A stretch of 53,571 nt of DNA, taken from JACMJP01 sp046160675. GTDB taxonomy: Bacteria; Bacteroidota; Bacteroidia; Chitinophagales; BACL12. The first letter of the stretch is position 1. Every line of letters begins with the position of its first letter. Under the pieces are notes generated by a model. That model was not told where the DNA came from, searched no databases, and saw only the letters and a program-made list of their open reading frames with translations. Both the position numbers and the translations under genes were made by a program. The stretch spans positions 1 to 53,571 of the forward strand of contig JBJXHH010000230.1 in the NCBI GenBank assembly GCA_046160675.1, written 5' to 3'. Shown here in pieces: positions 24,884-33,022 of the stretch.

Positions 24884-24988
24884 ACCGGGGTGCTAAATCG
24901 TGCGACCGATCGAGCTTCAAGCCTAAGCCTTACCCCGGTGTATTTTTACCAACTTAGGCACAATAGCTCTTATAATGGATCGGTCGCA
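24884..24988 (-). ncRNA. Pseudoknot-forming structured RNA element
   Basis: Seen in the sequence: an 11-bp stem 24901-24911/24978-24988, continued by 5 bp (24912-24916/24965-24969) and 7 bp (24921-24927/24953-24959), closing a 25-base loop. The loop contains ACCCCGGT (24932-24939), fully complementary to ACCGGGGT (24884-24891) outside the hairpin, giving an H-type pseudoknot. All stems are Watson-Crick. On the minus strand the outside segment lies just before ATG 24877, so a cis-regulatory leader is the simplest reading. A free-standing RNA on either strand cannot be excluded. Confidence 0.65.
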
Positions 24989-25270
24989 GAACAAATATAA
25001 TGAGAAACCTATTGCGTTAGTGATTGTAGCGGCATCCTTTTTTTCAGGGGAGAAACTATGGATGCGTCGAAGAAACCAAACAACGATTGAATGAAGTGTA
25101 CGGCTTTGCCGGGAACGTAATGAATGAGGATGTTTGAGCTTTAGCGGTTTCGAGGCGCATGCATAGTGTGGAAAGCAAATGTGTTTCTTTTCATTCCTTG
25201 TGGCTGTTGAAGGAAAAAAAACGTATTTGCAGGCACAAAAAAAAGATACAGCGGAAAGCACGAAAAACGC
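24989..25270. other. Gene-free region between head operon and pseudoknot
   Basis: No convincing gene. A minus-strand frame (24923-25261) crosses the structured element and has non-protein-like composition. AGCGGCATCC followed by T7 (25028-25044) and A8 followed by GATACAGCGGAAAGC (25237-25259) look like the two halves of an intergenic element I recall from Flavobacteria/Sphingobacteria genomes, but I cannot verify that here. Confidence 0.35.
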
Positions 25271-25304
25271 CCAAAAAAAAGCCTCGCATTTCTGCGAAGC
25301 TTTT
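25271..25304 (-). terminator. Terminator of the head (P6) operon
   Basis: Minus strand: AAAAGCTTCGCA pairs with TGCGAGGCTTTT (25304-25293 with 25288-25277, one mismatch), loop 4 bases, followed by more T. It lies about 26 bases after the last head gene. Confidence 0.85.
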
Positions 25305-25330
25305 ATCGATATAAATTCTGATGCTAATTT

Positions 25331-25642
25331 TTATCCTCCTTCTTTCCCTTTTTTCTGGGCATCCTTATCTTCCTGTTTTCCATCAGGCTTCACTTCTATT
25401 TTCTGCTTTTCTGCTTTTTCAACTTCCTCTTCTATTTTTCCATCTACGCTTTTCAGGTAAGGAAATTTATTCTTCACCAATTCCTCAGCCCGTTCAATTG
25501 TAAGTGTTTCAAAATCCACTTCTCCGAAATCTCCCTTTGAGAACCTTAGTCCGGGTATCTGTCCGTGAGATTTATGACCAACAGGAGTAAACTTCTTCAA
25601 AACTTCTGCCGGCATTTTTTCTTTTACTTCATTAACTTTCAT
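25331..25642 (-). CDS. Hypothetical protein, last gene of head operon
   Basis: 103 residues. N-terminal half folded-looking (PVGHKSHGQIPGLRFSKGDFG), C-terminal half a charged low-complexity tail (EEEVEKAEKQKIEVKPDGKQEDKDAQKKG, in part). Resembles short proteins near capsid genes of Bacteroidota phages, sometimes head-completion or decoration proteins; role inferred from position. Confidence 0.55.
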   Translation of the reverse strand: MKVNEVKEKMPAEVLKKFTPVGHKSHGQIPGLRFSKGDFGEVDFETLTIERAEELVKNKFPYLKSVDGKIEEEVEKAEKQKIEVKPDGKQEDKDAQKKGKEGG

Positions 25643-25671
25643 ATAAGTATGTTTAAGAATATTTTATTAAT

Positions 25672-26241
25672 TTATGCTATTGGAGCAGCTCCGGTAAATA
25701 ATGTATCAGGCACTGCAGAGAATGCTGTGATCATAAATTTATATCCCGGGCCTTTTTCTTCACCTTCCCTGCCGCCATCAGTTTCGCTCATTTCTATATG
25801 AGCGGGGCTTTTCAGTGAGCCTAAGGAATGTTTCGTTCCGTTCATGTCTGTTACTACGAAGTAACCATCACTGTTTGCCATAAGACGGAACATCGCCGTA
25901 GCGGCAACGCTCTTCTTTATCCATCCTTCGCATGTTTGCTTGAACTGACCGCCATCTCGATCCCCGATCCATTCACCTTTTATTTGGCCGGTTCCCTGGG
26001 TAACTTCTAATTTCTTGAATGGCTTCCCCGCCACAATTACAAAGTCATCATCTATAGTTACCCTTTCTGTATCTGTTGTAGGCGATGCAGGAAGGTCTGG
26101 TATTGTAGTCAGGTTATCGCCAACATTATAAAGGATGTCTGGTTGAATACCCGGAAGATTATCAAGTCCGTCAGTTCTCAACACATCAGATATCGTAACT
26201 GTAAGAAGGAACTGGCGGTATTTTTTTTTCAATCTTTTCAT
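25672..26241 (-). CDS. Putative major tail (tube) protein
   Basis: 189 residues, beta-rich. Two genes after the capsid gene, the usual place for the tail tube. Segments GQIKGEWIGDRDGGQFKQ and HIEMSETDGGREGEEKGPGY fit an extended tube-type fold, and TAMFRLMANSDGYFVVTD is an assembly-type strand. A head decoration protein is the main alternative. Confidence 0.45.
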   Translation of the reverse strand: MKRLKKKYRQFLLTVTISDVLRTDGLDNLPGIQPDILYNVGDNLTTIPDLPASPTTDTERVTIDDDFVIVAGKPFKKLEVTQGTGQIKGEWIGDRDGGQFKQTCEGWIKKSVAATAMFRLMANSDGYFVVTDMNGTKHSLGSLKSPAHIEMSETDGGREGEEKGPGYKFMITAFSAVPDTLFTGAAPIA

Positions 26242-26271
26242 ATCGTGTTTTTAAATGATTAAGTCCTGTTA

Positions 26272-26685
26272 TTACTTCACTTCAGTGAGAATTCCGCTTT
26301 TCTTCCCAAGAAGAAATTTCCTCAAAGCCTCAGCCTCTTTTTTATTCTCAGCCGGAACGTTGCCTAAGATGAAGTCAATGTTGTAATTCTTCAGTCCGAA
26401 GCCGCAATTACATCTTGCAAATTTTGAGTTTACATTGTATTGTTTGCCTTCATGAGTAATCATGATCTTTCCGGAAGCCATGCTTAACTGGCCGCTATTA
26501 AGAGCAGCTGTAAGTTCATCATTCGTAGTCTGGAAGTTTGCATTATCTTCTTTTAAAAGAGCAATTTCAGCCAGAGCATTCTCATATTCTGCAGCCATGC
26601 TTTCGTAATAGCCAAGCTTATCTTCAGGTGATAGCTTAGCAATATCATCATTGCTAAGCTTCACAAATTTTTTAGAATTTCCCAT
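26272..26685 (-). CDS. Hypothetical head-operon protein with coiled coil
   Basis: 137 residues. Coiled coil (YESMAAEYENALAEIALLKE, about 28-47) followed by a compact domain with a CNCGFGLKNYNIDF motif. Next to the capsid gene, between capsid and the putative tail tube. May be a head-tail or assembly factor; not recognised. Confidence 0.55.
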   Translation of the reverse strand: MGNSKKFVKLSNDDIAKLSPEDKLGYYESMAAEYENALAEIALLKEDNANFQTTNDELTAALNSGQLSMASGKIMITHEGKQYNVNSKFARCNCGFGLKNYNIDFILGNVPAENKKEAEALRKFLLGKKSGILTEVK

Positions 26686-26742
26686 TGTTTTGTATCTGGT
26701 ATTTTTATGAATTTATTTAGTTACCTTTTTTCATTTTTAGAA

Positions 26743-27771
26743 TTAGTCAAGTTCTAGGTCATTAGTTGCTACCCATTCCGGAATGATTGGGCCTGTTCCT
26801 TGCCACCAGTCAGCATAGAATTTAACCTTCCTATCCTCATTCTCCAATGAAAAGGCATTTGCAACTTTCTGGCGCTTTTGGCAATTCAACCAGTTCCATT
26901 TCGGCGTAGCTATCAGTACTTCGTCACTTCCGAAGCTTTGCCTTCCAGCTACTTTGATATTTGGATAATCTTCTATAGCTTCTAAGTCACCAACCTGAGC
27001 ATAATTCACATTATATTTTGTCCGTCTTCCTCTTCTGTATTTAGAATAAAAGTCTTCTCCCATTTGAATAACAAGAGGTTGTCTGCGAAGATCTTTATCC
27101 ATGTCATTCACAAATTCTTCTATTTGTGTGCAGAAATCATCATCATCTGCAGCAAAAGCTCCTGTAGCTATTGGTGTGATCCGTCCTGCATCAACATAAT
27201 CATTTCTCACTTTCTTCATTCCATTCATAGAAGTACCAGGTTCACCTGCAACACCCGGGTCGGGGTCTGCAAATACTCCAGCATACACTTCAAGTGCTTC
27301 CATGTCTCTTTCGGATTGTGGTAATACATGCTTCATGATGAACCACTTCCAAAATGGCCAGGCTTTACGGTCAATTCCTTCACCTGCTAAGAAGCCGTGC
27401 CAGGTATCTTCCAATTCATCAGGATACTCAGCAATGTCAATCTTCATTTTGAAGAGAGGAATGCTCACAGGTTTAAAAGTAAGTGTACCAATTGGGGTGA
27501 ACATTTTCTGGAAGGGCTGCAGGATTCTGGTGAAGCTGCTGTTGCTTTTCCGAACTACAGTATCTTGTGTTGGATGAAAGTTCATCCCCTCAAGGGTTGT
27601 AGAAGGGCGGTATAATTGATTATAAATATCAGCCTGGCTTTGCCCTTGGTTGATATAATGTGCCCCAAATTCCGCAACTACATCAGTAGATAGGATGGTC
27701 ATAAGGAAAGCAGCATTTTTCAATGCTTTCTTTTGCACCTTTTTTTGCTTCTTAGTGAGTTTAGTTCTCAT
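26743..27771 (-). CDS. Major capsid protein
   Basis: 342 residues, the right size for an HK97-fold capsid subunit. It follows the protease and scaffold genes directly, which is the canonical head order. Basic N-terminus (RTKLTKKQKKVQKKALKN), then SFTRILQPFQKMFTPIGTL, an IDIAEYPDELEDTWHGFL segment as in E-loop regions, and a C-terminal ADWWQGTGPIIPEWV. Start overlaps the scaffold stop by 11 bases. Confidence 0.8.
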   Translation of the reverse strand: MRTKLTKKQKKVQKKALKNAAFLMTILSTDVVAEFGAHYINQGQSQADIYNQLYRPSTTLEGMNFHPTQDTVVRKSNSSFTRILQPFQKMFTPIGTLTFKPVSIPLFKMKIDIAEYPDELEDTWHGFLAGEGIDRKAWPFWKWFIMKHVLPQSERDMEALEVYAGVFADPDPGVAGEPGTSMNGMKKVRNDYVDAGRITPIATGAFAADDDDFCTQIEEFVNDMDKDLRRQPLVIQMGEDFYSKYRRGRRTKYNVNYAQVGDLEAIEDYPNIKVAGRQSFGSDEVLIATPKWNWLNCQKRQKVANAFSLENEDRKVKFYADWWQGTGPIIPEWVATNDLELD

Positions 27772-28255
27772 TTATTTTTTCTGATTTTACAATGTGATTA
27801 ACTGTGAATTCATCTGCAGCTTTGTTGTGAGGCATATTATCAATAGCCTCATTTGCTGCAACTTGCTCAGAAGAAAATTCTTCCTTCTTGACTTGTATTT
27901 TCGTACCCTTGCTACCAGGCAGCGCATTCAGGGATTTTATTTTTTCAACCATCTGCGCTTCGGTAGCATTCCCTTCAAGCCCAAGTTCTTTGTTCAAATT
28001 CGCAAGAGTTGTGTTTGCAAACTGCAAATTATTCTCAGCAGTTGTCTTTGCTGTTTCAGCAGTGGTTTTGGCATTATCAGATGCAGACTTAGCATCTTCT
28101 AATGTTTTTATCTTCTCCTCAAAATTGAGGTTTTCTTCAGCTGCTTTTTCTGCAGCTGCAGCTTGTTCTTTGGTGAGTTTCACAGTTCCGTCAGCATCTT
28201 CTACCAATGGACCTTCAACTTTCTTACTCGCAAATAATTTTGTTAACCATTTCAT
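27761..28255 (-). CDS. Scaffold-like protein
   Basis: 164 residues, almost all coiled coil with Ala/Thr/Glu repeats (NAKTTAETAKTTAENN, about 60-75). Lies between prohead protease and capsid genes, where scaffolding proteins are encoded. Expected to guide capsid assembly and be cleaved by the S49 protease. Confidence 0.7.
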   Translation of the reverse strand: MKWLTKLFASKKVEGPLVEDADGTVKLTKEQAAAAEKAAEENLNFEEKIKTLEDAKSASDNAKTTAETAKTTAENNLQFANTTLANLNKELGLEGNATEAQMVEKIKSLNALPGSKGTKIQVKKEEFSSEQVAANEAIDNMPHNKAADEFTVNHIVKSEKINEN

Positions 28256-28256
28256 A

Positions 28257-29171
28257 TTAAAAGTGATATTTTATAGAACCTTTTTTTTGTGAATTAATTA
28301 TTTGTTGTTGCATATCAGCAATAGCAACATCTAATGAGCCTATTGCATCAATCAAACCTATATTGAGAGCATCTGTTGCATAGTATGCTTTACCTTTAAA
28401 TATATGGCCATCATCCTTCAGCCTGTCTCCTCTTGCAGCCTTAACAGAATTGATAAATTTTTCTGTTGGCACACTTATCCATTCTTTCATCAGTGAAGGA
28501 TCATTATTTTCAAATATTTTCCTCACTTGAATATTCTTCTCATCACTTTGCTTGGCATATATTTCATGCAGCTTTATACCTTGGGCCTCAAAATATCCTT
28601 TCATATCCAGGATAGTAATATAAGCACCAATACTTCCAAGTATATCTAACTCACTACTTGCATAAATTTTGTCACTTGTTATAGTAGCCCAGCAATGTGC
28701 GCTGCAGGCAAGACCATCCACTACTGTGTAAGCGGGTTTATTTTTACCTTTAAGTTTGTTATAAATACGTTCTGGCGCTCCACCTTCTCCGCCGGGTCCA
28801 TCAACATATAAAATAACACCAAGGATATTATCATTCAGGAAACATCTTGAGAGAATTTTTTCTTTAGCAAGAGATCCCTCAGGCCCACCGCTTCGCTGAT
28901 CGTACTTTGTCATTACGCCCCGCATGCCTATTACAGCAATAGAATTCTCTGGCGCATTTTCTGGGGTGTTTTTACGGTCGTAATCATTTATAACATGAAT
29001 TTCATTACTGCTTGTTATAGGTAAATGATTTTGGGCAGCTAACTCTTCATCAGTAAGAAGTGGGGAAATATCACCATTAAGAAAAGGGATGATTCTCGGA
29101 GCATTTGCCATCGCATGTTCAGGATGCATGAACCATACGCTTGATAAAACACTTGATAGAACAATGCTCAT
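28257..29171 (-). CDS. Prohead protease, S49 (SppA/protein C-like) family
   Basis: 304 residues. S49 features: AVIGMRGVMTKYD (79-91), YVDGPGGEGG (122-131), the serine nucleophile Ser157 in ACSAHCWA, and SSELDILGSIGAY (172-184), the segment that holds the family's conserved GSIG. Processes scaffold and capsid in the prohead. An upstream ATG at 29195 lies before the P6 -7 box and so cannot be on that transcript; ATG 29171 is used. Confidence 0.88.
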   Translation of the reverse strand: MSIVLSSVLSSVWFMHPEHAMANAPRIIPFLNGDISPLLTDEELAAQNHLPITSSNEIHVINDYDRKNTPENAPENSIAVIGMRGVMTKYDQRSGGPEGSLAKEKILSRCFLNDNILGVILYVDGPGGEGGAPERIYNKLKGKNKPAYTVVDGLACSAHCWATITSDKIYASSELDILGSIGAYITILDMKGYFEAQGIKLHEIYAKQSDEKNIQVRKIFENNDPSLMKEWISVPTEKFINSVKAARGDRLKDDGHIFKGKAYYATDALNIGLIDAIGSLDVAIADMQQQIINSQKKGSIKYHF

Positions 29172-29180
29172 AATATGTTG

Positions 29181-29216
29181 CAAGATTATTTTCATCTCTC
29201 TGTTTTTAAAAGGACA
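29181..29216 (-). promoter_or_regulatory. Late promoter P6
   Basis: Minus strand: TGTCCTTTTA (29216-29207), 18 bases, TAATCTTG (29188-29181). It shows that the protease start is ATG 29171, not 29195. Confidence 0.85.
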
Positions 29217-29219
29217 GCA

Positions 29220-29981
29220 TTACGGGTATATCTCCACCTCAAATGGAATTGCCGTAAACAAGCCATCTGTTAAAGTGCCGTTCTGAAACGTTTTTATTGT
29301 TATTACCCAATCAGCGCCACTTAGAGCGGAAGTATAGTTAACGACTACAGGAGTTGTACTTGATATCATTTGTCCCGCATTGACAAAGACTCGTCCTGCT
29401 GTGTACCCTGTAATAGTGAAAGTGTAAGTTCCGGTAGTGGTTCTCGCCCAGGTCAATGTATTACCAATTGTATTCTCCAGTGTTGTAGCTGCTGCGGGCG
29501 CTGAAGTAGAAGCCTGGGTGATCAGCACCTTATACCTTGCCGGTTCGTTGTCCTGGTTAATTATTCGCCATCTTGCAGCGGTAGCATCATATTGCAAAAT
29601 AAATGTAGCGCCCGGTCTTAGAATAGCATCTCCCCCGCTTGATGTAACAAAGCGATTTGCAGCTGTGCTACTAGCACTTTCATATTTAAAAGTAATTGCA
29701 AAAGTTCCTCTATTAAAGAATCTTACCTCTCGCCCATCACTGCCGTTTGCAAGTCCGGTTATGTTTACTGCAGAGCTTGCTTTTATCCGGCTGATGAAAA
29801 CATTGTAGTTATCATCAATGTTGTAGTTGTTTTGGCTGGCGCCAATAGAATCAGCAACATCACCGGTGTATCTAACTCCCTGGTAAATCTCAAGGGGCGC
29901 TCCAACAACTCCCGTCCAGGTTTGCGTAAATGCAAATACTGTTGACAGAATTAAAAAAGAGAAAAATAATATTTTCTTCAT
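29220..29981 (-). CDS. Signal-peptide protein of the late region, fibre-like
   Basis: 253 residues: MKKILFFSFLILSTVFAFTQ is a clear signal peptide. The mature part is beta-rich with Thr/Ala/Ser repeats (SSTAANRFVTSSGGDAIL, RTTTGTYTFTITGY) and a LQYDATAARWRI segment like those in phage fibre and baseplate-associated domains. Transcribed from P7. Possibly secreted adhesin or accessory fibre. Exported structural proteins are unusual for phages; see the findings. Confidence 0.65.
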   Translation of the reverse strand: MKKILFFSFLILSTVFAFTQTWTGVVGAPLEIYQGVRYTGDVADSIGASQNNYNIDDNYNVFISRIKASSAVNITGLANGSDGREVRFFNRGTFAITFKYESASSTAANRFVTSSGGDAILRPGATFILQYDATAARWRIINQDNEPARYKVLITQASTSAPAAATTLENTIGNTLTWARTTTGTYTFTITGYTAGRVFVNAGQMISSTTPVVVNYTSALSGADWVITIKTFQNGTLTDGLFTAIPFEVEIYP

Positions 29982-30013
29982 GCTCAAATTTTTCTTGTTA
30001 GTAATATCAAGCA

Positions 30014-30049
30014 CAAGATTATTGTGAAGAAAATAATATGAAAAGGACA
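30014..30049 (-). promoter_or_regulatory. Late promoter P7
   Basis: Minus strand: TGTCCTTTTC (30049-30040), 18 bases, TAATCTTG (30021-30014). ATG 29981 is 32 bases downstream, the longest leader of the set. Confidence 0.85.
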
Positions 30050-30101
30050 GAATAATACCTCATACGTATATTTTTTCTTAAAAAATATTTTTAAATGTTA
30101 T

Positions 30102-33020
30102 TTATCTTGTCGTTGTTAATACTTGGGAGTATTCTATGTAATCGCACTCTAACGCCCTTGTTGTAGTTCCTGCACTTTTTATAATATTGAAACTTAATGC
30201 AGTGCTTCTCGCTGCAGTTATCGGGATATTTGTAGTTATTGGGTATCCACCGCCAGATACCTCAACATCGTCTACATAGTAGCGGGCTTCTGTTCCCGCT
30301 GCATTGATAACTATTTTCAACCTATACCAAGTATTGCCTGCTATCGCAATGGTGCTTGTTATTTTTGTTCTTGTTGAATTATTCGCAGTAGCTACTCTCC
30401 AAAAGTCGCCACCCGTTAAACGGTCATATTCGAAATATACCCCGTCAGTGGCATCGCCTGTTGTTCCATCGTGTAAACCTACACGACCAATAAATTCTTC
30501 AGACGCTGTACTGAGGTTTGGAAATCTTATAGAAAAAGTGACTGTCGTTTCTCCCCCTGATGCCGACCAAAATGCGCCATTGGTTATAACGCTACTTCCC
30601 GTTGTCGTTGTTCCAGTGTACACCGATGCCGCACCTGGTCTTGTTGGGCCAATTGTACCCATCGATATCTGTGCACCTGTTCCTGTGTTTACAAAGCTAA
30701 AACCGTGAGAACCAATCTCACCGGTTTCCGATGTTGTGATGTTCAGAAAATCTTCATAAATGTAAGCCGCATTATAAGGTGCCGTTAGTGCAATAGCTGA
30801 AATCTCTTCTATCTCTCCATCGGAAGCACGAGCCAGTACTTTTGTGTTTGTATTATCATCATCCGGGTTTTGGTCAATGTACACATGACCATCAGACCCC
30901 TTTATCGTAAAGGCCGGTGTCCATGTATTTTCAGTATTGTTAGATGCGCCGCCGGCAAGCGTAACGCCTAAACTTAAATTACCACCTGCAGCAGTTCCGG
31001 TACTTGCTCCACCCATTATGCGAAGTATCCCGCCGGGTATATTCGTCAAGGACGGTGATGGCCGAGTGTCCTTTCCAGTGATTGTGGTTAAAACAGAATA
31101 TGTATTACCGGCGAGTAAGTCAGTACTAAAATCAATAGTTTCTGAGCCTGGCATCGCCGGGTTGGTCCAGGCTGCGTTCTGTCCGCCAAAATATACTGTT
31201 GTAAGCAAATCAGTTGTTCCGTCAGCATTAAGCTGAAACAGCAATGTATTTGCCCTGTTATTATATGAACCCCTGCCTATGGCCATAGCATGAGCTTGGT
31301 TCGAATAGCTCCCGTACCCGAGTGCAGTTGAAGAAACCGCCAACGCTTGAGCGTAACTCCCAATCGCCGTGCTTCTCCAAGCACCTGCAAATGTTGTGTA
31401 GCCAAGTGCTACTTGGTGACCTCCTGAACTACCATAGGTCCCATCAAGATATGCCTTGGCATCCCTGCCGATTACAGTGGTGTTGCCTTCGCCGTTGAGA
31501 ACAGAGGCAGCGTTTCCGATAATCGTACTCCCCTGCATCCCATCGCTACCAACTATATTCATCCCTAATATAGTATAATACATGGTATTAGTTCCTGCAA
31601 ACGAAGAAAAATTTACATTATTGCCAACCAGTATACCGTTCTTAAATGTACTTGGGTCTGTGATGTTGTTGTTGTACCCGATTAGTATCATTCCATTTAG
31701 CCCTTCGTCTGAATAGCTTCCGGTTGTTGGAAGTACATTCAGCGCTCCTACTTGGGTAAATCCTCCAATGCGAAGATGGCTCTGTGTAGGATTTAATGAA
31801 ACAATATTGCCCGCATTTAAGGCAACTGTTCCATTGCTGCCAAGAATAATATTTTGTGATGAGGCTGAATTTGCCTCATTGATATCAATACCAACGAAGG
31901 TGTTATGATTACCATTTGCCTTCGAACCCTTACCTACTATTGTGTTATATAAAGACCCATACGTTGAGCCTGCTCCTACTCGGAAATTGTCACCGTCATC
32001 CTGAATTTCACTATCGAACTCCATCAAAGTACCAAATGAGTTCATTCTTGGTATCTGATATGCACTACCAAAAGCAGTAGCAGCAATACCACTGCCAGTA
32101 CCGTAAAGCAGGCCAGACAAAGTGGTGCTGATTGAAAGCGTTCCGGAGCTTGTAATTGGTGAGCCGGTAACTGTAAAGCCACTTGGTACACTAAGCCCAA
32201 CGGATGTAACAGTACCACCACCGCCACCTATTCCAGCCCACACCCAATTTGCACCATCCCATGTCAACACTTCATCAGTACCTGGAGCAGCTGCAGGATA
32301 TGTAACAGAGTAACTTGTGGCGCCATCTTCTTTTGATAAAGTGACTGCACCACCAAGAGATGTACTAAAAGCAATATCACTATGACTAAGTGTAAGGTTT
32401 TTAGAGAGATCACCTAATTGAAATATCCGTAATGAAGCGGCTCCGGCTTGTAATATACCCCCGTCAAGAGAACTTTCAATGTATAATTCATAACCATCAG
32501 GAAGATTGAGCCTTTGTTCATCAACCGGGTCGAAAGTAAACCCTGCCTGAGTAGTAAGGTCGTCTCCCTCCTCATCAAAATACGGTATTCTCCTGGGTGA
32601 ACTATTCCAAGTAACACCAAAAGTCCCGCTTGTGGTAATTGGCGAACCGGAAACATTAAGTAAAGAAGGAACTGTTAGCCCAACACTTGTAACAGTACCT
32701 CCACCGCCACCAGTAGCATCAGCCTGAGGTGTAAACCTTGAGCCATCCCATTTTAAAACATGGCCTGTTGTTAACGCTGCACTACCGCCATACTTTACAA
32801 TTCTACCTGTGCTATCCAACATAAAATTCCAAGCACCGGCTTCTTCACCAACGAATAAAGCATCAGCAATTCCTACTTGACCACCTAGTGTTTCATTGGA
32901 AGGATTGTCAGTGAAGAAATAATTGTTTTTAGGCGTAGTATACCAGGTATCAGGAATTAATGTTTGTGAGTATGAAACAAATGTTATTAAAAAAGAAAAA
33001 AGAAAAGTAATGCCTTTCAT
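30102..33020 (-). CDS. Tail fibre / trimeric adhesin-like protein with signal peptide
   Basis: 972 residues. N-terminal signal peptide MKGITFLFSFLITFVSYSQ. Two GGGGTVTSVGL...SGSPITTSGT-type repeats (about 108-135 and 265-292), common in phage fibres. Residues about 350-620 hold YadA-head-like repeats (STAIGSYAQALAVSSTALGY, MAIGRGS), which form trimeric beta rolls. The last 200 residues look like a concanavalin-type lectin domain (EYDRLTGGDFWRVATANNS, WYRLKIVINAAGTEARYYVD). No anchor domain for an autotransporter is present. Likely receptor-binding fibre. Confidence 0.75.
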   Translation of the reverse strand: MKGITFLFSFLITFVSYSQTLIPDTWYTTPKNNYFFTDNPSNETLGGQVGIADALFVGEEAGAWNFMLDSTGRIVKYGGSAALTTGHVLKWDGSRFTPQADATGGGGGTVTSVGLTVPSLLNVSGSPITTSGTFGVTWNSSPRRIPYFDEEGDDLTTQAGFTFDPVDEQRLNLPDGYELYIESSLDGGILQAGAASLRIFQLGDLSKNLTLSHSDIAFSTSLGGAVTLSKEDGATSYSVTYPAAAPGTDEVLTWDGANWVWAGIGGGGGTVTSVGLSVPSGFTVTGSPITSSGTLSISTTLSGLLYGTGSGIAATAFGSAYQIPRMNSFGTLMEFDSEIQDDGDNFRVGAGSTYGSLYNTIVGKGSKANGNHNTFVGIDINEANSASSQNIILGSNGTVALNAGNIVSLNPTQSHLRIGGFTQVGALNVLPTTGSYSDEGLNGMILIGYNNNITDPSTFKNGILVGNNVNFSSFAGTNTMYYTILGMNIVGSDGMQGSTIIGNAASVLNGEGNTTVIGRDAKAYLDGTYGSSGGHQVALGYTTFAGAWRSTAIGSYAQALAVSSTALGYGSYSNQAHAMAIGRGSYNNRANTLLFQLNADGTTDLLTTVYFGGQNAAWTNPAMPGSETIDFSTDLLAGNTYSVLTTITGKDTRPSPSLTNIPGGILRIMGGASTGTAAGGNLSLGVTLAGGASNNTENTWTPAFTIKGSDGHVYIDQNPDDDNTNTKVLARASDGEIEEISAIALTAPYNAAYIYEDFLNITTSETGEIGSHGFSFVNTGTGAQISMGTIGPTRPGAASVYTGTTTTGSSVITNGAFWSASGGETTVTFSIRFPNLSTASEEFIGRVGLHDGTTGDATDGVYFEYDRLTGGDFWRVATANNSTRTKITSTIAIAGNTWYRLKIVINAAGTEARYYVDDVEVSGGGYPITTNIPITAARSTALSFNIIKSAGTTTRALECDYIEYSQVLTTTR

Positions 33021-33022
33021 AT

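Noticed and set aside
24884..24939. tRNA-like pairing of ACCGGGGT with ACCCCGGT
   Set aside because: Only 56 bases span the pair and there are no D, anticodon or T arms; the larger hairpin explains the region better.
24923..25261. 112-residue minus-strand reading frame
   Set aside because: It covers most of the structured RNA element and has a composition rich in Ser, His, Lys and Cys without any domain pattern.
30304..32313. Plus-strand reading frames opposite the fibre gene
   Set aside because: They are shadows of the low-complexity Thr/Gly/Ser coding sequence and lack start signals.
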